From Ascochyta rabiei (lineage: Eukaryota; Ascomycota; Dothideomycetes; Pleosporales; Didymellaceae): a stretch of DNA of 64,000 bases. The translations under genes were made by a program, and so were the position numbers. The stretch's first letter is position 1, and each line of letters begins with the position of its first letter. The stretch is taken from NCBI RefSeq assembly GCF_004011695.2, contig NC_082414.1, positions 1,612,001 to 1,676,000 on the forward strand, read 5' to 3'. The notes under the pieces were generated by a model that saw only the letters and a list, made by a program, of their open reading frames with translations, was not told where the DNA came from and searched no databases. This document shows positions 21,922 to 32,130 of the stretch, in pieces.

Positions 21922-23776
21922 AAAGCAGACATCAGCATGCGTAGATTCCAGAGGGTGGACACACGTGTGACAACATTCGTACTGAGTATCACGGCACCCG
22001 CAAAACTGTTAGTCCTCTAATTTGCACTCATCGTTTCTATCCAAGACCACCGCCTCGAGTTGAGGTCGTAAACCCAGAGCTCTTCACACAACCACCAGTG
22101 ATTTGAACAGCTCGATAAAAATCAACCAGGCCAATGAGTTCTCGGGGCCGACTCTAACGCCTAGCCTCCAACTCACTTTGAGAATCAGAACCCGCAGAAA
22201 CGCGGAGACTAAGCTTGAACTTAGCAGCTGGCCCAAGTGACAGCCACAGCGGATGCGGCCGACAACCAGCATACAATTTCTACCTTTGAGCCTTCAAGAC
22301 AGGTAGCACTGAAAGACATCGAACCGGACCTGGGCTCCTTCGTGCATTCAATAGAGCGTCCCTGCCGACACAGCCATCCGTCCGCAAAACCAACGCTCGG
22401 TAACCCTAGGTTTGCTGAGATTCCGCGCCTCCGGTTCTGGACTTTTCACACGCGAGTCGACGTCGTCAACCTCATCCTCTTCAGCGAGTGGGCCCATTCG
22501 GTAATAACTTCTGTCGTAGTCTATAGCAATGCCACATCGCCCACGCAAAAAAGGGTTGAATCGCGATATTCCGCACAGCAGAGACTCATCGCCTTATGTG
22601 AGGTTGAAGCATTCAATACACGGAAGTGTGTAGAGCGGACATACTGCATCCTTGAGGCGCGGTATGGATTGATGTTGGACCTCTTCTACATCCTGCTCAT
22701 CAAGCGCAGAGACCAGAAACAGGGGTGTGCTGGGCCAAGGGCGGTATTCCAGAAAGTTGTTCTGCAGCGGCAGGTTAGGTGAGGGGGTTCGCGTTGAGGT
22801 GGCGTAGAGACTGTGCTCTCTTTGCCGTGAGCTAATATTAGTCTGGTGTGTGCTGTATAGAGGAGATACGTTACGATACTAGCATACTTTCTTTCTTACA
22901 ACACGATTAGTCGAGCAGGCTGCACGTTCTATTTGTAACTCACAATATCATCATTATCCTCATTTTCATCCTCGAATAGCTACACTCTGCAAGTATAGTC
23001 ACGTCCGCTCCAGTCTAATCAAGTCCAGCACTTCTTAATCACAGCACACCACGCTCAGCCACGCTCAACCACGCAATCCCCGCTGCTTTGGTTTGCTCGA
23101 GTAGGCTTCTTACTGAGACAAATTGCTCGCTAGAATCGACTTCTCAATGGCGACAGGACGGTCAATTATAAACAGGTGTAGCCTGTAGCATCGAGGAGCT
23201 AGATAAAAGACAGAGGGGCCGCGTATAGAAGGACGCAATTACAACGCACGCATCTTCCAGAATTGTACTAATCATGTTCCCGTCTTCGTCGTGACGGAGT
23301 GACGTTTCCTATAGTCCAAGACTCAGAGTAAGTTAAGGTCGCTCGCTGTTCGTCGGCGATATTGCCTGCAGTCTGCAAGACAGCGTGAGGTTGAGGTTGC
23401 TTGTTGTTCGTGGGCGGCGTTGCGTGCCGGAATGTGGAAGGATGGCTCGACGGCTTGATTAACGACTAAACACCCCTAGGAAAAGCGGGGTAGGCAACAG
23501 TTCCTGCGTAACCACGCGTACAGATAGATGTAAGATGAACTGCCGGCGATGAGCGAAGCTAAGGGTGCGACTGGGATGAGGACTGCTTTTTGTCGGTGTA
23601 TAGTGATCACAGGAAAGCTTGGTGAAGGAGGAAGAGTCGCCTTTTGCAGCGGCGCACTTCAGCCGCACGCTTTACTTTGTACGGCCGCAGCCTGATATTA
23701 CTTAGAACCAAATTTATTCTATTGATACATCGTTTCCAGTCGAAAGACCTATCCTCGTCAGTCATCACCATGCCAC
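21922..23776. other. Intergenic, one motif-less open frame
   Basis: An open frame on the plus strand, 22237-22782, has no early ATG, matches nothing I know, and could be a decayed exon. Beyond it, to 23776, I see only short random frames. The last part is downstream of the SDR gene. Confidence 0.35.
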
Positions 23777-24691
23777 CTATGACCCCTTTCCCTTCTTTTC
23801 CAGCATTTTTCCAAGCTTGTCCAACCCACCCAGCCCCTGGTAACTTCCATCTGTGAGATAGTCCGGCAGAATGCTGTCCATCTTACTAATCGTCTGAATG
23901 GTCCCCGCCGCTCCACCCCTCCAGATCTGCGGCGGCGGACTATCTGGATTCTTCATCAGATCCTTGACCACGTTCTTCGCCCAGGCCTTCCTATCCTCTG
24001 CATACGCCTCCGTGGTCTCCCCAGTGACGACTCTCAGAACCTCGTCCTTGATTGGCTGGTAGGGTGAGTCCTCTGGTAGGTCGTAGGGGTTACTTTTGTT
24101 CTCGCCAAAGTTTGATTCCAGAGAGCCGGTTTTGAGATCGACGACTTTGACGCCCAGAGGCTCAAGCTCTACGCGTTGTATGTCGTTGAACATGGCCATT
24201 GCAGCTTTGGAAGCTGAGTAGGCCGAATGGTAGGGCGTACGTAGGACGCTGGAGATGCTGGTGTTGTTTACGATCACGCTTTTTCTTCCTTTCTTGCCTG
24301 GCTCGGCGTTGGCGAGGAGTAGAGGCAGGAAAGCTTGTGTCGTAGCGACAAACCCCCATACGTTTATATCGAAGAGCTGCTTGGCAGCGGCGAGGTCGAG
24401 ATGCAGGAACGGCTGGTAGTGACCGCCGCCGACTGAGTTGATGAGCATGTCCAACTTGCCCTTGGTCAGTTGTGAAATCTCTTCCACAATGGAATTGATT
24501 GAATCCGAGGAGGTCACGTCTAGGGAGAGTGTTGTGATGCCTGCAGAGGATAGTGAAGTCATTTTGGATGTATCTCGTGCTGCTGCGAAGACCTGCAGGT
24601 CGCCATGGTTGTGCAGAGCGAGTGCGAGTGCGGAACCGAGCGAATCGTCGGAGCAGCCTGTTACCAGCACGGTGCGTTTCGCAAAAGACAT
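23777..24691 (-). CDS. Short-chain dehydrogenase/reductase, Ayr1-like
   Basis: 304 residues from the ATG at 24691 (MSFAKRTVLVTG). An upstream in-frame ATG at 24787 would add 32 residues ahead of the Rossmann strand, so I prefer the internal start. Motifs are a nucleotide-binding TGCSDDSLG (residues 11-19, a variant of TGxxxGxG), LDVT at 57-60, NSVGG at 85-89 in place of NAGG, and the catalytic YSASK (Y158, K162) with Ser in NNTSISS upstream. The pattern resembles fungal 1-acyl-dihydroxyacetone-phosphate reductases (Ayr1), but substrate assignment within SDRs is weak. It lies between two HET genes and is divergent from the second. Confidence 0.88.
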   Translation of the reverse strand: MSFAKRTVLVTGCSDDSLGSALALALHNHGDLQVFAAARDTSKMTSLSSAGITTLSLDVTSSDSINSIVEEISQLTKGKLDMLINSVGGGHYQPFLHLDLAAAKQLFDINVWGFVATTQAFLPLLLANAEPGKKGRKSVIVNNTSISSVLRTPYHSAYSASKAAMAMFNDIQRVELEPLGVKVVDLKTGSLESNFGENKSNPYDLPEDSPYQPIKDEVLRVVTGETTEAYAEDRKAWAKNVVKDLMKNPDSPPPQIWRGGAAGTIQTISKMDSILPDYLTDGSYQGLGGLDKLGKMLEKKGKGS

Positions 24692-25293
24692 GCTTGTGTC
24701 CAGATTGTAATTTAGATGTTTGCCTAACGTGGGGATTGCGACAAGCGCACGAACCACATGTTGTCGATGAAAGTACCGCGAGGTCATGACGTTTCTTCCA
24801 GTCTTACCAAGAGCGTCTTTCGGTTACGTATTAGCAACGGCAGGGACCGTCTTCTGAACTCGCGCTTGGAAAACAGCTACTTCCGTCAAGTAATCAAGTC
24901 ATGTCCTAATCATCTGTCTTGTTTACCTTTATTGCCTCCAGAACTCAGCACTTCATATGGCACGACGCGTGCGTGCATTGCGACTCAAATGTGAGCCTGG
25001 CGCCAGCGTTACCAACCATTTTGTACAGGACTTCAGTCACGCAATGCTTGCAATGGCATCAATTGAAGCAGTCGGGCAGCATTGTGCGCGCCTCTTTGCT
25101 GACGTGCAGTTACCGGAGGGACTGATGGTCCGAATTTGCGACCTACAAAAGGTGCAGCGCGGCTGAATAACCACCTACCTCAACTTCAAACGCTATGCCG
25201 AGGAAGTATGTGTACAAGAAGACGGCGCGGCCTCCGATTTGGTTTGCGCACGACGCTTCCTGAGACTCGCTTGACAACAGAGCTGGAAGCACA
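24692..25293. promoter_or_regulatory. Divergent promoter, SDR / HET-B
   Basis: 602 bp between the SDR and HET-B start codons. It contains only short chance frames. It should contain both promoters, so the two genes could be co-regulated. No specific element is identified. Confidence 0.5.
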
Positions 25294-27066
25294 ATGGACA
25301 CCTACCGCGCCGCAGTGAAATCGTTCAAACAGGTGCTGCAGCGCAAGAAACTCCCCGAACCCGCTCTCCCGTCTTCACTCTACTCGCCCCTCGATCCGAG
25401 TGAGCCCAGCTTTCGGCTCCTTCTGTTGTTGCCAAGGAGCGATAACCAGTCTCACCAAGTCCAATGCGAGCTGATAAATGTTCCCCTGATTGATCCTAGA
25501 CAATACGTCGCTTGTTCATATGTCTGGGGGCCTTTAGAACCGACCTCAGCCATAATCGTCAATCGACATGAGTTTTTCGTCCGCCAAAATTTGGCAGAAA
25601 TGTTGTGTGCCCGCCGCCGTAAAAGAGGAAGGCCAGTGGTCCTGTGGGTCGATGCGATTTGTATCAACCAGCAAGATCTTGCAGAGAGAAGCAGTCAAGT
25701 CGCCATGATGGATCGAATCTTTCGCAGTGCTGAGGCTGTTCACTGCTGGCTTGGCGCAAGCCCTTCTCTCGCTACGTCGTTGGCTCAGGTCGGGAAGAAA
25801 AGCAATCGCGGATCAAATGAGCAGGAGTTTGAGGCAGTCCTGAGAAAGAAAGATGATGCGATGGGAGTTCTTGCACGATGCGAGTATTGGACGCGGATGT
25901 GGATCGTTCAGGAGTTTTTGCTGGCGCGAAGCATCATTCTCGTAGCTGGACCGGTTCAGATTCCTTTCCAACTGATGGATGTTACCATTGCTGAGTTGGC
26001 CAACGCCGAACATCGACAATGGGAGAATGTCGAGGCAGGCATCGCCGCGCGAATCCTCCAGCTGCGCCGCATGCGGAACGATCGCTTTGGTCGCGACTTC
26101 GAGGGCCTCTTCGAGGCATTCAATTCAATGCGATGCGCTGTGCCGCGCGACCGAATGTTCTCCTTGCTGGGAATTCTGCAACCCAAGGAAGCGAAGATGC
26201 TACGTCGGCTGGTAGACTACGAAGCAGACATCTGGCATGTACGCAATCGGATTCTGGAGTCAGGCCTCGTAAGAGACTACTTGTGGTTTATGCAGCACTT
26301 CGCAATCAGCGTAGCGCTGAGCGAGCCCGATCCCACCACGACAGAGCAGGTCTCTCTGCCTTTCTACCCTTGCCTGCAGACGGTCGAACACGCGGTACAC
26401 GACGATTCCGGCACTCGCCGTCCACCATTCGAGGGTCCGTGGCATTTCCACTCGTGCTTACCTTGCCATCGGGGAAGGTGGTTACAGGATATGTACATCC
26501 CCTGCCGTTGGTTGCAGTACATGTCGTGCTCCTACGACCTGATACGCATATCGGGCGCATGGCACAGCAACTTCCAACTCCACGGATGCGCACTGATACC
26601 ACTCTGCGGCGCAGACTGCAGGCGGGAATGCCAGGGCCACGCCATTGCAGGCGTTGCGCTCATCTTGGAAGACTACTCCCCCTTAGACCAGAACCCAATC
26701 GAGCCTGTATTCGGCTGGGCGCAGACGCTTGTACGTGGTCCGGCTGCCTACGATTCCAACTGGGACTTTGCCTTTGCAGATATACGACATGCGACGACGG
26801 TGGCGGACGCGCTGGAACCAGCCACCTCGTCGATCACGGTGGTTCGCGTCAGCAAATCCAAATACAGCACTATGCACATGCGTACCAGCGCAAAGGCTTT
26901 CGTGCAGCTATGCGACTTTTTCAGCAAACTCGATCGGTCGTACCGGCTGGAGCCGCGTCCTTTACTACCACCTAGAAGTGCCGTATCACCAGCAGCGTCA
27001 GCAGAGATGATTATCGGAGCATACATACCATCTCCTGGTGCTGGAGGGTCTTTGTTTCGCCCTTGA
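25294..27066 (+). CDS. HET-domain protein (heterokaryon incompatibility type), HET-B
   Basis: Single-exon protein of 590 residues starting MDTYRAAVKS. HET blocks: YVACSYVWGP at about 71-80, LWVDAICINQQD at 117-128 followed by ERSSQVAMMDRIFRSAEAVHCWLG, and YWTRMWIVQEFLLARSIIL near 199-217. The first 40 residues form a short basic helix-like stretch. The region after ~240 is unassigned. Sequence outside the HET blocks does not resemble HET-A, so they are separate family members rather than a recent duplication. Many HET proteins of this small size act without known partners. Confidence 0.92.
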   Translation: MDTYRAAVKSFKQVLQRKKLPEPALPSSLYSPLDPSEPSFRLLLLLPRSDNQSHQVQCELINVPLIDPRQYVACSYVWGPLEPTSAIIVNRHEFFVRQNLAEMLCARRRKRGRPVVLWVDAICINQQDLAERSSQVAMMDRIFRSAEAVHCWLGASPSLATSLAQVGKKSNRGSNEQEFEAVLRKKDDAMGVLARCEYWTRMWIVQEFLLARSIILVAGPVQIPFQLMDVTIAELANAEHRQWENVEAGIAARILQLRRMRNDRFGRDFEGLFEAFNSMRCAVPRDRMFSLLGILQPKEAKMLRRLVDYEADIWHVRNRILESGLVRDYLWFMQHFAISVALSEPDPTTTEQVSLPFYPCLQTVEHAVHDDSGTRRPPFEGPWHFHSCLPCHRGRWLQDMYIPCRWLQYMSCSYDLIRISGAWHSNFQLHGCALIPLCGADCRRECQGHAIAGVALILEDYSPLDQNPIEPVFGWAQTLVRGPAAYDSNWDFAFADIRHATTVADALEPATSSITVVRVSKSKYSTMHMRTSAKAFVQLCDFFSKLDRSYRLEPRPLLPPRSAVSPAASAEMIIGAYIPSPGAGGSLFRP

Positions 27067-27374
27067 TAACAACATACAGCGAACTGAACACTGCCTGTTT
27101 TTGATTTCGACATGCTGCACCTACCCGCGTTACACAGTTGCGCAGGACGGGTTTAGATGCTCTGCTGGTATGTGCTGTTCAGCGGGTAAGAGTTTAGTCT
27201 AGACGTGTAGAGAGGAGGTAGGATGTGTGTAGACTGCAAACACTCCATCGAGCTACTTTTGCAACTCCAATCCTCTCTATCTTCTCTTCTACTCTAGCCG
27301 ATGATGAATAAAGCTGTAATAAGTAGGACTATTTTCATTCCATCTCCTTACAGACACACACAAATTAACAATTC

Positions 27375-27427
27375 AACACAACACAACACAACACAACACA
27401 ACACAACACAACACAACACAACACAAC
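27375..27427 (+). repeat. (AACAC)n pentanucleotide microsatellite
   Basis: About ten perfect tandem copies of AACAC. Confidence 0.95.
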
Positions 27428-27600
27428 CCTCCCACCCTTCTTCACCCCGCCGCCGATTCCAAGGTGGTTCGCTGCTCAATGTGCCAGTTGACCATGAGTA
27501 GGCAGGGTGGAATCTACATAAGCGTAGACGTACACATACAGGCAAGGAGTAGATGAATGGATGGATGGATGAATGAATACAAGTACAATCAAGCGTGTTA

Positions 27601-27686
27601 ACCACCACTACCACCACTACCACCACCACCGCCACTACCGCCACTACCACCACTACCACCACTACCGCCACTACCGCCACTACCGC
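27601..27686 (+). repeat. (ACCACT/ACCGCC)n triplet-based microsatellite
   Basis: Imperfect array of ACC, ACT and GCC triplets over about 86 bp, ending ACCGCCCC. It creates a spurious poly-Thr frame on the plus strand and a poly-Val frame on the minus strand. Confidence 0.9.
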
Positions 27687-27767
27687 CCCAAATCACACAA
27701 CATCACACAGTATTACACAAATCGCTAGTACCAGTCTAGGTATTACTTATCATCTAGATCTAAGTGT

Positions 27768-29245
27768 ATTACAAACTAACCAGCTACTCCCTTAATTCTA
27801 GTAGTCTAATAGCAGTGTTCTTTTACAGCAGATAGGTGTATAGTAATAAAGATATAGAGTCTAGAGAGATAAGGAGATAGAAAGTAAGAATAGATAGAGA
27901 TAGAGAGAGAGGGAGATAGAAAGTAAGAATAGATAGAGATAGAGAGAGAGGGATATAGAGAGAGAGGGATATAGATATAGTCAGTACATTACAAACTAAC
28001 CAGCTAATCCTTTAGTTCTAGTAGTCTAGTAGTAGTGTTCTTTTACAGCAGATACGTGTGTAGTAATAGATACAGAGAGATAAGAAGATGAATAGTTAGA
28101 ATAGAGAGAGAGAGAGATAGAGAGATAGAGAGATATAGATATAGTTAGTACATTACAAACTAACCAGCTAATCCCTTAGTTCTAGTAGTCTAATAGCAGT
28201 GTTCTTTTACAGCAGATACGTGTGTAGTAATAGAGATATATAAGAAGATGAATAGTTAGAATAGATAGAGAGAGAGGGATATAGAGAGAGAGGGATATAG
28301 ATATAGTCAGTACATTACAAACTAACCAGCTACTCCCTTAATTCTAGTAGTCTAGTAGTAGTGTTCTTTTACAGCAGATACGTGTGTAGTAATAGAGATA
28401 TATAAGAAGATGAATAGTTAGAATAGATAGAGATAGAGAGAGAGGGATATAGATATAGTCAGTACATTAACCAGCTAATCCTTTAGTTCTAGTAGTCTAG
28501 TAGCAGGGTTCTTTTACAGCAGATACGTATGTAGTAATAGATACAGAGAGATAAGAAGATAAATAGTAAGAATAGAGAGAGATAGAGAGAGAGGGATATA
28601 GAGATAGAGAGATATAGATATAGTTAGTACATTACAAACCAACCAGCTAATCCTTTAGTTCTAGTAGTCTAGTAGTAGTATTCTTTTACAGCAGATATAT
28701 GTGTAGTAATAGAGATATATAAGAAGATAAATAGTAAGAATAGAGAGAGATAGAGAGAGAGGGATATAGATATAGTCAGTACATTACAAACTAACTAGCT
28801 AATCCCTTTATTCTAGTAGTCTAATAGCAGTGTTCTTTTACAGCAGATACGTATGTAGTAATATAGATATAGAGATATAAGAAGATGAATAGTTAGATTA
28901 GAGAGAGATAGAGAGATAGAGAGATAGAGAGATAGAGAGAGAGGGATATAGATATAGTTAACTGTATTACAAACTAACCAGCTAATCCCTTAATTCTAGT
29001 AGTCTAGTAGTAGTGTTCTTTTACAGCAGATACGTGTGTGGTAATAAAGAAATATAAGGAGATAAATAGTTAGAATAGAGAGAGAGAGGGATATAGATAT
29101 AGTCAGTACATTACAAACTAACCAGCTAATCCTTTAGTTCTAGTAGTCTAGTAGTAGTGTTCTTTTACAGCAGATACGTGTGTGGTAATAAAGAAAAATA
29201 AGGAGATGGAAAGTTAGAATAGATAGAGATGGAGGGATACAAGTA
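27768..29245 (+). repeat. Nine-copy satellite with constant core and purine-rich spacer
   Basis: Nine direct units begin at about 27768, 27988, 28152, 28314, 28466, 28631, 28783, 28966 and 29110, spaced 144-220 bp. Each has a conserved ~85 bp core (ATTACAAACTAACCAGCT ... AGTTCTAGTAGTCTAGTAG ... TTCTTTTACAGCAGATACG ... GTAGTAATA) followed by a variable AGAGAGAT/GGATATAG purine-rich spacer. Unit length varies almost only in the spacer. Unit 5 has lost CAAACTA from the core. Composition is AT-rich, but the core is well preserved between units. No coding potential. Confidence 0.92.
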
Positions 29246-29354
29246 CAGTTGAGCACTTCAAGAGAGTAGCTAGAAGGGCTAGGAGAACGAGTCATGATAT
29301 ACACGGCACAACGGCGCACGAAATGCTCGACACTTGTTTGTAGAGGAAAGAAAA

Positions 29355-31292
29355 TCACATCGTGAAGCGATCGGTCCACCTCCCCTTCCCGTGGGCCTGG
29401 GCAGCAGCCTTCTGCTCACTGCCGACATAGGCCTTCTCCTCGTCTTCCCACTTCTTGCGCTCGACTCTGCGGCGCGCGCTGTACGCCCTGCTGAAGCGCC
29501 AGGCCTCGGTGTCGGCGAGGTTCCAGCGCTCGACGGCGTTGACGATGCCGCGCACGAAGCGGTCTTGGGTCTGGATGGCCAAGCGGGCCTTGGCCAAGCG
29601 GGCTTTTTCCTTTTCCGTCCACATGCTGTCGGGGACATCGATGCCCTGGATGGGCAGCGGGAAGGGCGGGCGCGGGAAGAGGATGAGCTCCGAGGGTTCG
29701 CTCGGGCTGGTGGGTTCCTTTGTCGGGGAGGCGTGGGTGGGCAGCTCGAAGCCGAAGATCCAGTCGAGATCGTCTTTCGTGGTGCGCTCGGCTGTGAGCC
29801 ACAGGGAGTGGGCTGGCAGGGAGGCGACGAGCTCCTTGAAGTGCATGAGCCGGTAGCTCTCCGAGTGCTCTGTGCCGATGGAGTCGCGGGTCAAGGTGGT
29901 GATCCAGAGATCGCGCTTTGCGTTGTTGCGCAGGAAGCTGACGTCGAGGTTGTCGCGCGTGTAGTGCAGCGAGTTGATGGTGAAGGGGTGCGGGACGGTG
30001 CCGATGGTGAAGAGGCGGGTGTTGTTGACGAAGTCGGGGAGCAGCTGGAGCTTGGGCGCGTGCTTTGCGGTGCAGGGCACGCACTTGGGGCGGTTGGGAG
30101 GGCACGAGTTGGGCATGGGCGAGGCGGGGCATTGGGTCAGGTTGCGGGCCAGGTCGATCGAGGGCTCGATCAGAGCGGTGGTGTGCTCGGGGAGGGGTTG
30201 GGCGATGGCCAGGCCGTCGGGGTGCAGCTCCTGGAAGGTGAGGTGGAGATGGGCGTTGAGCAGATGGGCGAGCAGGGTCAGGCCGTCGGCCTGGGTGGTG
30301 TTGGTCAGCTTGTCGGCGATGGTTCGGTAGGCGTTGCGGATGACGTCGGTGCTGTAGTAGGCGATGGCGTTGGCTTTGGCGTCCTTTGCGATGTCGGTGG
30401 GCGCGAGGAGGTTGACTACGGCGCCGCCGTCTTTTGTCGCCGTGGCAGCGATCTGGTCCGTGTTGGCGGTGGTGTTCTTCAGCAGCGGGCTGTCGACGAG
30501 CTTCTGGATGGCTCCGTCGACGGCGGCCTGGTGGCCGTAGAAGACGGCGCTGCCCAGGCCGTCGAGGCGCGACAGGTGGGGGTAGTGCTGGCGGCGCAGA
30601 AAGGCCAGCATGGGGTTGTCGTAGGCGGCCATGGGCAGGGCCAGGGAGTTGGCGAGGAGGCCTCCGCCCATGTTGGCCCAGGCCAGCCAGCGCATGACTT
30701 CGTCGGCGACGCGCGTGTCGAGCTGCATGCGGTGGAAGCGCGGGTACTGGGGGTGGCGCATGGCTTCTGCGCGCGACAGCACGACGGGGCGGAATCCCTG
30801 GGCCCACCAGGCTCGTCGCCAGGCCAGCACCAGGCGGTTCTCTGCGGCGACGACGGCGGGGGGCTGCTTGGGGCGGGCATTGTAGTACGTGTAGATGGGC
30901 GGGCGGGGGCGCAGCGGGGGCAGCAGGGCCGTGTTCTCGTCGAGGGTGACGGCGGACGAGAAGGGGTTGCGCCACTTGAAGTCGGCGAGCCAGTCGAGGG
31001 AGCCGTAGGCGGTGGCGAGGGAGCTGTTGGGCTGGGCGGCGGGCTTGGGCGGCTTGTGGACCGAGGGGCCGAAGGGGTGGGGGACGGCGGGGAGGGGGCC
31101 GACGTCTGGCAGGTGGGGGTGCTTGACGGCCTCGGCCACGGATTCGTACGTGGGCAGGTCGGCGGTCGAGGGCGGCCCGTGGAGGGTGAGGGCGACGACG
31201 AGGAGCACGACGACGACGAAGAGCGCCAGGAACCTCCGCGGCGGCATCGGCAGCGGGACCGGGCGCCCGAAGAGGGTGTGTTGGACGGGCAT
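29355..31292 (-). CDS. Type II membrane protein of unknown function
   Basis: Single-exon protein of 645 residues. After ~20 residues there is one strong hydrophobic helix (FLALFVVVVLLVVALTL), then a long luminal or extracellular domain with N-glycosylation sequons (NSS, NTT, NLT). This is the topology of Golgi or wall-processing enzymes. The segment IYTYYNARPKQPPAVVAAEN followed by AWRRAWWAQGFRPVVLSRAEA suggests a nucleotide-sugar-transferase-like fold, but I see no unambiguous DxD or catalytic site, so the function is left open. High GC at third positions makes several long frames on other strands; I regard these as shadows. It is transcribed away from LYS2. Confidence 0.78.
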   Translation of the reverse strand: MPVQHTLFGRPVPLPMPPRRFLALFVVVVLLVVALTLHGPPSTADLPTYESVAEAVKHPHLPDVGPLPAVPHPFGPSVHKPPKPAAQPNSSLATAYGSLDWLADFKWRNPFSSAVTLDENTALLPPLRPRPPIYTYYNARPKQPPAVVAAENRLVLAWRRAWWAQGFRPVVLSRAEAMRHPQYPRFHRMQLDTRVADEVMRWLAWANMGGGLLANSLALPMAAYDNPMLAFLRRQHYPHLSRLDGLGSAVFYGHQAAVDGAIQKLVDSPLLKNTTANTDQIAATATKDGGAVVNLLAPTDIAKDAKANAIAYYSTDVIRNAYRTIADKLTNTTQADGLTLLAHLLNAHLHLTFQELHPDGLAIAQPLPEHTTALIEPSIDLARNLTQCPASPMPNSCPPNRPKCVPCTAKHAPKLQLLPDFVNNTRLFTIGTVPHPFTINSLHYTRDNLDVSFLRNNAKRDLWITTLTRDSIGTEHSESYRLMHFKELVASLPAHSLWLTAERTTKDDLDWIFGFELPTHASPTKEPTSPSEPSELILFPRPPFPLPIQGIDVPDSMWTEKEKARLAKARLAIQTQDRFVRGIVNAVERWNLADTEAWRFSRAYSARRRVERKKWEDEEKAYVGSEQKAAAQAHGKGRWTDRFTM

Positions 31293-31339
31293 GGCAAGCG
31301 AGGGCGATTAGGGTGGCATGGGTGGAGCTGCGGCTGCGA

Positions 31340-31475
31340 GAGGGTGGAGCGGATAGGGTGGAAGAGAGAGAGGGTCGAGAGGGGGTCGAGCGGATAGGGT
31401 GGAGAGAGGGGGTCGAGCGGATAGGGTGGAAGAGAGAGGGTCGAGAGGGGGGTCGAGCGGATACGCGTGGAAGAG
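31340..31475 (+). repeat. GTCGAGCGGATAGGGTGGA minisatellite
   Basis: Four imperfect copies of a unit containing GTCGAGCGGATA with GAGAGAGG spacers of differing length. Confidence 0.8.
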
Positions 31476-31514
31476 AGTTGAGCCGGTGCAGGAGCAGGAG
31501 GTAGGACAGGCGAG

Positions 31515-31647
31515 CCAAGCACAAACAAGACCAAGCAAGACCAAGCACGAGCAAGACCAAGCACGAGCAAGACCAAGCACGAGCAAGACCAAGCACGAGC
31601 AAGACCAAGCAAGAACAAGCAAGACCAAGCAAGACCAAGCAAGACCA
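31515..31647 (+). repeat. 16-bp minisatellite AAGACCAAGCACGAGC
   Basis: Tandem copies of AAGACCAAGCACGAGC with shorter variants (AAGACCAAGC) at both ends. On the minus strand the frame reads as a Leu/Val/Cys-rich repeat, which is spurious. Confidence 0.9.
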
Positions 31648-31919
31648 GGACTGATGGGTGGGACAGAGGGAGGCAAAGGAGTGACGGCACCCTACAGCAT
31701 TTCACAGACCGCAGAGGAAGAGAGACCAGACGAGACGAGACGGGACGAGACGGGCGCCCTTTCTCCGATGCCATGTACTGGTGGGTAGAGACTCTAGAGT
31801 GGTCTCTCCCGCAGAGTGACGCGTCGTGTCGCGCTAGTGTAGGGCTGAACAGGGACCGAAGCCGATACCGCATGAGTCGAAGCATGTCCCCGCCGTGTCG
31901 TTCCTCGGTCGATTTTAAT

Positions 31920-31991
31920 CATCTTCCCTCGACGCCAGACTTTCATCTTCCCTCGACGCCAGACTTTCATCTTCCCTCGACGCCAGACTTT
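31920..31991 (+). repeat. 24-bp tandem repeat, three exact copies
   Basis: Three perfect tandem copies of a 24-bp unit beginning CATCTTCCCTCGACGCCAG, at 31920-31943, 31944-31967 and 31968-31991. Confidence 0.95.
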
Positions 31992-31997
31992 TCCCAC

Positions 31998-32046
31998 GAC
32001 ACTCTCCACTCCAGGACACTCTCCACTCCAGGGCATTCTCCATTCA
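31998..32046 (+). repeat. 17-bp tandem repeat GACACTCTCCACTCCAG
   Basis: Two exact copies (31998-32014, 32015-32031) and one degenerate copy, immediately after the 24-bp array and upstream of LYS2. Confidence 0.92.
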
Positions 32047-32130
32047 CCTTGGCGCACACCCAACTCATCCCAAGGCACTCACAGGGGATGCTCGCGCATC
32101 TCTACTCCCTCCCCCCTCATGCACGCGACC

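Larger units (their letters stand above)
27067..27767. other. Low-complexity intergenic segment
   Basis: No gene. Contains an AACAC pentanucleotide array and an ACC/ACT/GCC triplet array, then runs into the 27768-29245 satellite. Frames on both strands here translate only to mono-residue runs (Thr or Val). Confidence 0.5.
31293..32130. promoter_or_regulatory. Divergent, minisatellite-filled promoter of LYS2
   Basis: 838 bp between the start codons of the type II membrane protein gene and LYS2. At least four different short tandem repeats occupy much of it (31340-31475, 31515-31647, 31920-31991, 31998-32046). The last two end about 85 bp before the LYS2 ATG, so they lie in the core promoter or 5' UTR. 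Confidence 0.6.

Noticed and set aside
22237..22782. 181-codon plus-strand open frame
   Set aside because: Starts with GTG, has no ATG until near its end, and no recognised domain. Kept only as a possible decayed exon.
19912..27066. NLR or STAND incompatibility system
   Set aside because: Both HET proteins lack a visible P-loop/NACHT segment and repeats, and no NLR gene lies nearby in the window.
27348..27795. Poly-Thr / poly-Val frames
   Set aside because: Direct translation of the AACAC and ACC/ACT microsatellites.
29334..31885. Very long overlapping frames (up to 740 codons) on both strands around the type II membrane protein gene
   Set aside because: Their translations are Arg/Pro/Gly/Ala-rich without domains and mirror the GC-rich third positions of the real minus-strand gene. 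Part of one is built from the 31340-31647 minisatellites.
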